From Saxidomus purpurata (taxonomy: Eukaryota > Mollusca > Bivalvia > Venerida > Veneridae): DNA of 64,000 nucleotides. The position numbers were made by a program, and so were the translations under genes. Below are positions 24,409-34,942 of the stretch, one piece after another (position 1 is the stretch's first letter; the number at the start of each line of letters is the position of its first letter). The stretch is taken from the NCBI GenBank assembly GCA_022818135.1, contig JAFMSR010000015.1:32879117-32943116 (forward strand), read 5' to 3'. The notes under the pieces were generated by a model. That model was not told the origin of the DNA, did no database searches, and saw only the letters and a program-made list of their open reading frames with translations.

Positions 24409-25882
24409 ATGGATGTGGATAAATTACTGGCTTCACTAACATTGGCAGCCTTCGTCCAGGTGATTTTTATAGCACTAATTTTGCTCTGGTGTGGTCAAGA
24501 TCAGGATCATATCTCTAGAAACGTGGTAAAATCCGACCATATGTGTGTACCATGTGATCAAGTACAACTAGGAGAAGACAAACCAAATGATTTAGCTGAC
24601 ACAATTTCAAAGCAAAATATTCCGAGATCAGATCAAATCGAGTGTTGTGGACAACCGAGCATAATTCTTAGAGGGATTGTGTTAAAGGTACAAACCTTTG
24701 TCATTCTCAACAGCGTTACCTCATGTTAAAGCTAGTCATAATAATAGTCATAATAACGCTTAAGAACCCATTAACAAGATTACACAACGTTCTTTCATTT
24801 TTTGCCGACTGTGTAACGACGATTAATACATCTGTTTAACCGAACTAAGTCAGACACTCTTGATCTGTGGAACGAGTATAACACTTTCTATTCTTTATTA
24901 TTTTCTAGAAGCTTCAGGAGAAAAAGGATAGACTCATTCAAGGCATCGATAAGGAAGGTAAACAAATGCTTCATCAATGAAAACGGAACTAATTGAATTG
25001 CACGAAATGAAATGCATTTTATTTGTTTTGTCATAATTGCACACATTTACAATTATATTGAGGAATTTCATATAGTTCAATCTTCGTGTAAATGTTATTA
25101 ATGTTGGATATGCATATGGCGAGATTTTGCCGGTGTGATTATTTCATTTTTGTAAACAGCCATTTAGTCAGACATAAAACCTTATAATTTAGGAAACAAA
25201 AGCCATGATGCTTATTTCTACCCAGTTCGACAAGACGTGTATATCAAAGGAGATTATAAGTAACACTTGAACTTCTAATATAATCTTATTTTTAGTGTTG
25301 AGAAATGAAAACTGGTATTACTTAGAGAAAACCAAGAGGCATGTCTTTTGTCTGGGGATGAGATTTGACCCGATCATTGAGCACATGCAAAAATAAGTAT
25401 GCCCAAATAGGGGTTTATTGTAATTAATAATTTATATCTGTTTTAATGCTGAGAAATCAATTATCATTAGCTTAAATGAATGGAACTAAGCGCATGTCAT
25501 TTTGTCTGGGGATGATTTGTAGACCCGACTTACCATTTATGATACACAGTCCAACAGATTCACGCAGACCAGATACATAAGGCTAAGTTTTGGAATTAAC
25601 ATATTTATATCTGTTCGCTATTCATGCAGCCGCTATGACCTATTAATCAAGTACTACAGCAGCACAAATGAATGGATTAGACAGCATAACATCTATTATC
25701 GCCTGCAATGACTTATAATCTTACTTAAACATTTAGGAATAAGAGTTCTACAATATAAGGCCAACATTTTGAGACATTTTTGAATATTATGTCAGTAACA
25801 ACACATGATTTTCTCTAACATCATCCAGTTGAACTCATTCGCTCATTCATGCATTACTTAATTAATTAATACATTAATTAAT

Positions 25883-25938
<56 letters not shown>

Positions 25939-26682
25939 CAGTCCAACCTTTTAACAAAAACACCTAAGAGAACATCATTTCTTTGTGTGCCGAGGAGAAG
26001 GTGTTGCTCTATTGAGGTACGAGGTAACTTTGTTCTAATATAAATGCTTTGGGATATTAAATATATGTCTTTGTTAAGAGGCTCTTGCTCTTCAGAGGTG
26101 TTATTTAGAGAGGTTAGGCTGTAGTTAATAACGTGCAGGTATGTTAAATATCAATACCTTAAATTAATTGTTGGCAACATCGATATCGTAATGTATATTA
26201 TTCACAAACGGCTAATGCAAACACATTTCATTTCAGAAAAGAACATGATACACTGGAAGACATCCGCACCATCATTCTTTAAAGGTGGTGTCCGCTACAA
26301 AGACGGTAGGATAATAGTTCCTTCTGCAGGTCACTATTTCGTTTATTTCCAACTAAAACACAGGCAAAATCACTGTCAACCTGCCACTATGGAATTCAGC
26401 AACAAAGCTCCATATGTAGATGAAATCAAGCTTGATAACATCCAAACGGACTATCTATACCGATACTCACCGAAAGATGGACACACAAGAATAGCTTTGA
26501 AAACATCCAAACTAAATTGTAAATCGGACTTTGCTGAAGACAGATCAACTTCCTATGTTGGGGCTGTGTTTTACCTGAATGACCATGATGAGCTGTTTGT
26601 TAATACTTCGTGCCAAGAAAATCAGGAAAAAAGTACTGAAGGAAACTATTTTGGACTTTTCATCAGCTACGAAGTCCCATAA
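24409..26682 (+). CDS. TNF superfamily ligand 2 (divergent, 257 aa)
   Basis: Exons 24409-24687, 24909-24957 and 26237-26682 (TAA) join in phases 0 and 1, the same phases as the other two ligands, and give one open frame. Residues about 6-27 are a hydrophobic signal anchor. The stalk is longer and cysteine-rich (C-V-P-C, then E-C-C-G). Exon 2 is only 49 bases against 166 in the paralogues. The TNF domain is clear: V-R-Y-K-D-G-R-I-I-V-P-S-A-G-H-Y-F-V-Y and a terminal G-N-Y-F-G-L-F-I. Three cysteines inside the domain are absent from ligands 1 and 3. The frame stays open upstream to an ATG at 24235. I chose 24409 because it places the membrane helix near the N-terminus as in the paralogues. Confidence 0.8.
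25895..25938. repeat. (ATT)n microsatellite
   Basis: About 15 ATT units in intron 2 of TNF ligand 2, after a poly-T run and directly abutting the MITE at 25939. Confidence 0.95.
25939..26121. mobile_element. pogo/Tigger-like MITE
   Basis: Starts CAGTCCAACCTTTTAAC and ends GAGAGGTTAGGCTG, imperfect inverted repeats followed by TA. The internal phrases TGTTGCTCTATTGAGG and CTTGCTCTTCAGAGG match the element at 40780. It is non-autonomous. Confidence 0.6.
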
Positions 26683-26833
26683 ACCAACAGTGCTATCTCG
26701 GTCATGAGTAGCTTTGATGTCTTAATCCCGGGATTAGTGAAAAGTTCATTGCATGTCATATTCAATTCCTGTACACCATTTATTATGTAGCATCATATTC
26801 TCTTGTAATTTATTGCTAAAGATGTAATCTTTG

Positions 26834-26839
26834 AATAAA
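26834..26839 (+). terminator. polyadenylation signal AATAAA of TNF ligand 2
   Basis: AATAAA about 150 bases after the stop codon, in TTTGAATAAATATC. Confidence 0.5.
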
Positions 26840-27176
26840 TATCATAACTATTTAATATGTATAACTAATCAATCAGTCATGATAATCACCATGGACTTGG
26901 CGAGTGTTCACATATAAAAATGTATCGACCAATCCATGTGCGCCATGAGCGAATACTCTTGCGTATGTCCCAAATTAGGTATATAACTCTGCTTTTACAA
27001 GACACATCCACAAACGAGTCCTCAGGAGCACAGCTTTCAATCCTTTTAACTAGCTCCAAAATAACGATTCCTACTAAGTCAATGGCATAAATTACCTTAA
27101 CCGGGTCATTTTTCATTCCGTATAGTAAAAAGTACAATGAAGTTTGAGAGGGAAGATCAAAACATAGATGCTACGT

Positions 27177-27641
27177 ACTAAACGAAACTTCAAACGCACC
27201 TCCCGCATTTTTCCTTCTTTATTTTATTATCAATTCTTCCAATTTCTGCCAGCTAACGTTAGCTTTCTGTGGACCAAATCTATCATGTCTTGCATTTGTA
27301 AAGACACTGGGTAAATACTTCCGTTACATGAATTTAAAAATGATCGATATATACAAATTTCATACGGAAGAGAAAAGCGTTTACTAAGAGCATCAAGGCA
27401 ATAACCCATGTTAAGTCTATGAAGGTTTAAACGTTAAATGAAAATACTCGGCCATCTGACTTGTACCACTCCATCATTTTGAAATTCATGTAACGGAAGT
27501 ATCTACCAAATGTCTTCATAAATGCAAGATATGATAGATGTCATGCATCGATAGCTCAAAATAAGCTGACATATATTGGAAGGACTGGTTTTGGTATTTT
27601 AAATAAAGAAGGAAAATAGCAGGTGATGTGTTTCTTTTAGT
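27177..27641. repeat. long imperfect palindrome (foldback element)
   Basis: The left arm (about 27177-27345) and right arm (about 27475-27641) are reverse complements with roughly one difference in five to eight bases. One shared phrase is TACTTCCGTTACATGAATTT, whose complement lies at 27481-27503. A spacer of about 130 bp separates them. A transcript would fold into a long hairpin. Confidence 0.65.
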
Positions 27642-29326
27642 ATACATATGATATACCGATACAAGTTCGAAATACTGTTTTGCCTGAAGTAAAGTACATC
27701 ACAAACTAACACTGGAAATTTTCTTCACATGATATACGATATAAAAGCCACCATGGCATATTAAACTTTTGAGAAAAGAGAAATGTTTTTGTCCTGTAAA
27801 CCGCATAACTGCTTTTAAATGTTGCTATATCTCGAAGGTCTTTTCCCGTAATTTACGTCAATTTGCAAGCTGTAAAATCCGTACTGGACTTCTGATCAGG
27901 ATAAGTGATATATGTTTATCAATAAGGTTTACGTCTGTCAACGGCAATTTATTTGATCTAATGTTGCACTGAACATGTGCAGTTAGATATGAAATGGACG
28001 ACTATTAAACTCAAAATATGCTTTTAATTTGTGACGCAAATGAATTCAGCTGAATGATTAATAGAAGTGCTTAGCAGAAAAATTTCAATTGACTTCCTTA
28101 AAAAATCGTACCTGAAAGATTTTCAGCTACAGTGACCTCAGCCTTTGTAATTGTTACACGACAGAAATCTTTAGAAAAGGGATCGTCACTGTTCAAGTCA
28201 TGTCCAATTTGCCAATTACTATTTGCACAAAACAAACCCAAATGACCTATTTTGTTTAAATTTACCTCCATATTAAAATTGTGTATTTACCTTAATTTAA
28301 ACGTAGTAAAACCTGGCAGTCTTGCAAAACTAATGTGATATTTATAGATCAAAGTGTGCTATAAAATGACTTGCATAAATATTGACGTAATAGAGGCTAA
28401 ATAGAAATTGTATGAAATGTAGTTGTGCATATTATAATTTTGGGGTTCCCAGCTAAATCATAGAAATGGGAGACATACATTCTATTTTTGTAACGGTGAT
28501 ATACATGTAACTGCTTAAGTTATTTCTTTTTTATGATTTATTAAAAAAATGATTGTTTGTATCACATTTAATTAAACAATATAAAAATATAAAACGATTT
28601 GATATATAACAAAAAACTAAAATACCGCGATCGCAAATAATTCATTTAGACAGGCGACAATCTGAACTACTTTGTGTAAAGGGGTCGCTCTTTGTGTCTC
28701 TATTGATCGGTTTCCCTCTTCATAAAGGCGTTCGCCAGCAGGCGACCAGCAGGCGGCCGCCTTAAAATGATTACAGTCCATATTCACGAAAATGACAGTT
28801 GGATATGATGCCCTTTCATGCTCTCACAGAAAACGAAGCCTTATTTCAAACTTTATATTTGTGTCTATAGTTAAAGGAATTATTATAATAGCAACATTGT
28901 TCGCCATTTTTCATTAAGAAAATCGACGCCTTCTTACCTTCGAATAATATTTTTGAAATCTGAAGCCCGTTTTGCAACCTCATTTATACGTTTCATTTTT
29001 AAGATATATATTTTAAAAACGTCACTGGGTGCGCTTTTAATCACATGTAATATAGATAACGGCTCATAATAGCTTCCCGGAAAACAATAGATTCGCAATC
29101 TGACGAAAACAGTCTGAAATCAGGAACTTTGATGGGTAAATCGAACACTGGAACCTATTTCGTTGTTTTGAGATCGGAGTTAAATTCTAGTATCTGACCA
29201 TTCCGAGAAAACACACAAGCTCAGTAGAACGGATAGTTTTACATAACATAACTTAAAGCAACACATTTAAGTTATACTTTCTCTCCATCACTTTCTTTAA
29301 GAGACGAAAGTTTTCTTCGTATTTAA
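27642..29326. other. no gene seen
   Basis: AT-rich DNA with a small GC-richer patch near 28725-28770 (repeated CCAGCAGGCG). No supported frame or RNA gene. Confidence 0.4.
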
Positions 29327-29706
29327 AGCGACTGCACTCCAGATGGACAAGTTACGCTAAAAAAAGAAAATTTTCAATTTCAAGAAAACAATTGTCATTA
29401 CTGTATCAGGGGCATTGTATTATGATAACGAGACAAGTTTTCTAACAAAAGAAACAATTGAAATGTTTTGTTTTGCTTACTTTTATTGTAAAATATATCA
29501 CCCCGTGACTAACGGGGTGGGCTCTTTGGTATATCAATATTTTTGACTCAAAACTTTTTTTTTTTAAACTTGGCTCGGGTAAATATTTTTTTTCTGCCTT
29601 TATTTTTAGCTCTTACACAAAGAAAATAATCTTGATGCTGACAAATTGAATATATATTGATTTTACCAAAAATTAAAATTTACTAAGAATTTGGAGTGCA
29701 GTCGCT
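29327..29706. mobile_element. 380-bp MITE with TTAA flanks
   Basis: Left end AGCGACTGCACTCCA and right end TGGAGTGCAGTCGCT are perfect inverted repeats of 15 bp. Both are flanked by TTAA (29323-29326, 29707-29710), which fits a piggyBac-type target duplication. Because TTAA is itself palindromic, it could also be part of a longer inverted repeat. No coding capacity. Confidence 0.65.
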
Positions 29707-29710
29707 TTAA

Positions 29711-31587
29711 CATCTTCAAAGAAATAATGATGTGAAATGACAAATTTCAGTTTAAGATTACTGTTGTTCAATTCAATTACGACAGCAAAAGTAGTTAATT
29801 GCTATGTGTAGATTGTGCGTGAGTAAGCAAGGGAAATACTGCTATGTAATTAAAAAGGCGAATAATTGATCATCTCAAATTAAGTTGTCTCCCTTATCAC
29901 ATTACAATATTCTTTGTAGCTTTGCTGCGATAGTGAAATAATGAGTAAATAATTATTTATTATTATATTCATATGCATTTTTATACCTGCACTATTTAAT
30001 TTTCACAATTTATTTTAATATATGAAATGTTCTGTGTACCTTTTAGCAACATGCTAAAAAAACGTTAAGGTTTTGGAAATTTGAAACTTATTTTAAACCT
30101 TCACACCGATATAAATACATTTAAGGCATGTTTATCAAATTGTTTTGCACGACTGCCAAGTTTAACTACGTTTTAAGCTAAATGTAAAACAAGTCATGCA
30201 ATTTAGATACGAAAGCAAAACTAAATGGGATGTAAGTCGAGACACTTGTCTTTTTGAAGTATAGTACATGGAAAATTTACTGCACGTGATATACACAAGT
30301 AGCATAGATTAAACTCTTATCTATACTTTATGAAAACTATTTTGCAACACAGACTTAATTGTCATATTATAAAGATCTTGTCCACAGTTGCCGAACCTCG
30401 TACAACATTTGTATCGGTCAGTTACTTCTTCAAGGTCAAAACCCATATTTTAGTGAGCTGTTTTATCAGTGTTGACTAACCGCAATATTGTGTTATCAAA
30501 TATCCAACGATTGGTGTCATGAATAATTGATCACACAATGCAAATGTGCAATGACAAGCACTAACTATTGTTCAAATTACATGTGTGACATAAGCGTTTA
30601 AAGAAGAACGACAGTATAAACTGATAAGAATATGTTTCAATGGCGAATGAATTTATCTGATCCAACAATGCGATCTATTGTCAATTAAAACAATTAGCGG
30701 AAGATAATCAATATTTTATTATCTGTATTACATAAATTCAATATGTTTTTTCTTCTTATAGTTAAATGATAAAGAATAAATAAAATCAAACATATTTGTC
30801 GGTACATTCTAGAGATATTATAGGTACATGTAAAAAGATAAGGTATATGCCAATTGACGAGGACAAAACATCACTTAACACAAACAAATGATCAAATACA
30901 GTCCTCTCCAACAGCCAAACTTACACAGGAAATGAATCATATTTTTATTGGAAAAATCGGTAAATAAAGCACCCATAGCAAATTACTACATTTTGGAAAC
31001 TCTTTTGCCAAGTGCTAACGTCCTCAGCAGCACAAACGCACTAAAACACCAAAAAGCAGAGTTAAAACACACATATTAACATGTTTAACTCGAGGATACC
31101 ACCTTTGAAAGGCCATTTACAAGAAATATCGGTAACTAAGGACGTTCACCTGTATGTAGCATGCCAATCTCTTTCCCCCCGATCTCAACTAAAGATAAAG
31201 TGTCAACATAAAACCTTGACTTTATTTCATACTTTAAAACTGCGCAAAAGAAAAATACATTGCACGACTTGTTTACATTAAGCTAACGTATTACAACTTG
31301 GCAGTCCTGCAAAACAATTTGATAAAAACATGCCATAGATGTATTTATATAGGTGTGAAGATTTTAAATAATTTTCAAATTTCCCAAATCTTACACATTT
31401 TGTCATGTTGCTAAAAGCACGTGGAAACTTTTGTTTTAATTTTTCTGTCATATACTTCTGCTGAGATGTGAAATATAAGAATGGATAATTTACAATAGGT
31501 ACTATATTATGCAGTTTTTCCTTCTTCATATTATTTTTATAATTTTTATGATTATGATGATGATGATGATGATGATAATGATTATTA

Positions 31588-31631
<44 letters not shown>

Positions 31632-32823
31632 GTTGTTGTTGTTGTTGTTGTTGTTATTGTTGTAATTCTATGGTGTAAAAGAATAATCGTCTTAAGATAA
31701 GTTGTTATGATATATAGCAACAAAAGCTGTTAGTGATTTCATTCTAGTGATTGTCATCAACGTTTCATGATATGTACACGCTGTGCATGATTTGTTTATA
31801 ATTCAGGTCACAATGAGGACATTTATCGCAACCAACTGTTGATTGCCCAATTTATGACATCAAATGATATGTTATCTATAAAAGCTTTCGTAATTTACAG
31901 CAGATCCTACATGTAAATTGTGTTCTATAACACCCATGTGTGTATAAGTGCGCAAGACCTTCATTATACAGTCAGGAAAGCTTCAAAACCTCTAATCTGC
32001 TGGCTGCTGTAATGTATTCCACTTGTTTTACTCGAAATAGAGGCCTGTAGCACAAGGCAACTCATACATGTTGCTGTCATTTCTTTTTAACTAAATAACA
32101 TCATTTTCTTCCACTTCCACAGCTGCATCATAGCGGTAAGTGAATGAAAATCAGTATTTAAGAATACCCAACTTTTCACAAAGTCTTGTAGTTTGGATAT
32201 CCAGATTCGTTCGCACATTTTAATCTGAACTGACATACCACGATAAGTTTTAGGAAACGGTATTGTTTGAAACCGCATTAGTAGTCTGGTTCTTACATGT
32301 AGTCCCATCTATTCAATAATTGACAGCCAAATGTTCCGTGTGACGTGATAGTTAATATCATTGTAAAAGAATGCCGATTGCATTTATCCTAGTCATGTTA
32401 GAATCTCAATAGTAACCTTAAAGCGTTGTTTATTTTCTAATAAACAAGGGTTTGTCTTGTAGCTGCTTTGTTATAAGCCAGGAAGGTGGTAGGCCTGAGT
32501 AGATTGTCTGCTGTGGCTAAAACTTTAAAATAACTAATACATCTCTAATTGAATAACTCTATATCTTTGTAAAGCACATTATGTTATATTTGGCTGCTAT
32601 ACTACATAATGAGGTAAACTACTATTTTAAACTTTATGAATGAAGACAAGTAATCGTTAATCTTAATATTTCTAAGGCGAATGTTTTTATGCCAGGTTTA
32701 GAAAAACTTAAGCTTAACATAACCTTCAACTATATAACCACAAACACGTTATCTGCGCGCTCATTTAGTGAAGTTTCAGTCTAACATATTTGTTTCATAA
32801 TGTAGAATGCATAGCTTTTAAAT
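29711..32823. other. no gene seen; microsatellite at 31550-31664
   Basis: AT-rich intergenic DNA upstream of TNF ligand 3. A compound repeat of GAT, ATT and GTT triplets spans 31550-31664. The open frame across it is low-complexity. The ligand 3 promoter must lie near the right end, but no motif stands out. Confidence 0.5.
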
Positions 32824-34942
32824 ATGGAACTATTTTATAAAAGTTTTGTCACAATTATTTTTATAGCAATTGTTGCAACCTTTGTGGCAGTTCTGATGCT
32901 TGTCTGGACAATGCCAGATCTGCCTACGTCTGTCATAAACGATAAAATATGTTTACCAAATGAATATGGTATTCTGGCATGTGGGAAACCAACAGATCTC
33001 CTACATTCCTTTTTGGACAGAGTAAGTTATTTCTTTAAATTGTAAAACTGTTTCTCCTATGTAATGAGTATTGCTTTATCTTATACTTTGCGACACTTAG
33101 TTTATTTCATTACCATTCTAACATTCGAAATACTTAATAAGAACGTTCGGTTCTTTTTAGGCTATTGAAACAGAATATGAAAAAAGCAAATCCGACGACG
33201 AAGAGAGGCAACAAGAGTTTCTCAATGAGAACAGAGTCCGTCTTATGGTCATTTACGACAAATATTTCTGGGAAATGAAACCGGCGGCTAAACTGACTGG
33301 GAAAGATCAGCCTAAACCAAAAATGTGTAAATTATTTAATAAGTACTTTTATTGCGGGCCGCAGCAGCGGCCCGCTATATTTAATACGTGGTGAGTAAAA
33401 GATGCATGGAGACTTAAGCACTAGATCGAACATATGCGTCTCTCTTCATTATAAAATTGAGGTACTTCTGAGATGAAAACTGTAGACACAGTCAATTTTT
33501 TTGGAAAAGCAAGAGTTGTCGTTTGTAATTGAGCTGTCGTTCGTTTCATAGAGGGCGCAATCTAATATACGCTGGTAAAAAAAGAAAAAAGCGCTTTTCA
33601 CGTTTCAGTCGCAATCTACACCTAGAAAAATGGATATATGATTGCTTTTTCTACTAACACAACCTATGACATTATAGAAACGAAACGAGTCGACTGAATA
33701 TTCTTTTATGGCCTTTTTAGACATATATGATATTGTCTTATCTAATTTTTTCCCTTTCGTAATAAGTCTGCCTCCGTGGTGTAATGGATAAAGCCGATAG
33801 CTCAAACACGTTTGTGTACGTGTACTGTTAGAAACCACGAGTTCAAATCCCATCAACACCCAATTTTTTTTTTAACTTTTTTCTGCTGTTTTAATAATCA
33901 TTTTTAATTTTTTAAGAATATTTTACTGCAAATAATCATAAAAAATCTTCATTCATGTCAAATTAATAAGGATAATGGTAATGAAAAATTGAGACATACC
34001 AGGAACGGTCTATAGAGCATTCCTGGACATACTGTATACTAGTAAATAATATTTGATAACAGTAAAGTTTCGATACTACAGGACAGTCAGTAGATGTGTT
34101 GTCGTGTCAGGTTTTGCTTGTTCAACCAGAATTGGTTCCCTCGAGTTCTTTTGGGACCATGCCTTAATATCAATTATCACCAATTTTCAAAATATTTACA
34201 TGGGATTTTTGTTTGTTGGCCCGCTGTGATACTTTGTATCACAGTTTTTCTTGTTCATCCTGTCATTGCCTTATCTAAAATGTTCTTTACTTTTTAATAC
34301 TGGTCACATTGCATGAAAGGACACGCCGACAAAGAATCGTAGGCAGTGATTCACAAACCGAAGGCCCCGAATGCTTGAAATAGCTTTTTTCGCTATGTCA
34401 CCTAACTTATCAATAACGTAAAGATAAAATACGAATAAACAAAGTTTGTTAATACTTGTTACCTTTAAGAGAAAATCAATACAACTCTTCCTTTTTCAGC
34501 TGACAACGGTGCAGATATGATCCCGATAAGAGTTTGGCGTCATGGAAAAGAACTGCATGATACAAGCGGTTTTCTACGATTTGGTATGCGCTACAGAAAC
34601 GGTCGGTTGGTTGTACCTGTAGCTGGCACATACTTGTTATATTCTTTCGTTGACCTTTGCGAACCTTGCGACCCCTCCACCGGAAACGCAAACGTTAAGA
34701 ATTTTGAAAAGCTCATTAAACACGGTATCTATAAATTCAACATTTTAGACGAGAAAGAATCGGAGGTTGTGTCAAGCATTCAGCCTCACACTGTCTCCAG
34801 TAACAGATATTTCAATTCGTACAGTAGTTATGTATCAACTCTTGCAGAATTGAAAGCTGGAGATGAATTGTCGGTTAAAGTGTCTAACATAACGTATCTC
34901 AAATATACAAGAAATAACTTCTTTGGTGTAAATTTGATCTAA
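32824..34942 (+). CDS. TNF superfamily ligand 3 (type II membrane protein, 268 aa)
   Basis: Exons 32824-33021, 33161-33326 and 34500-34942 (TAA) join in phases 0 and 1. Exons 2 and 3 have exactly the same lengths (166 and 443 bases) as in ligand 1. The N-terminus has a membrane helix (about residues 6-28), then W-T-M-P-D-L-P and C-L-P-N-E...C-G-K-P-T-D, a stalk motif shared with ligand 1. Exon 2 ends K-P-A-A-K-L-T-G, the start of the TNF homology domain. Exon 3 has R-N-G-R-L-V-V-P-V-A-G-T-Y-L-L-Y and ends N-F-F-G-V-N-L-I. The two proteins are clear recent paralogues, conserved most in the last 60 residues. It probably acts as a trimeric surface or shed cytokine. Intron 1 is only 139 bp, against 2.5 kb in ligand 1. 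Confidence 0.87.
33354..33375. other. perfect GC hairpin in intron 2 of TNF ligand 3
   Basis: GCGGGCCGC, a four-base loop AGCA, then GCGGCCCGC: a nine-pair all-GC stem in AT-rich DNA, starting 27 bases after the exon 2 end. Confidence 0.85.
33766..33863 (+). repeat. tRNA-like SINE head in intron 2 of TNF ligand 3
   Basis: An A-box-like TGGTGTAATGG and a B-box-like GAGTTCAAATCCC are about 60 bases apart, followed by a T run that could stop RNA polymerase III. The acceptor and T stems do not pair, so it is not a functional tRNA. Confidence 0.45.

Noticed and set aside
31509..31700. 63-codon frame rich in M, I, Y and V runs
   Set aside because: Translation of GAT/ATT/GTT triplet repeats.
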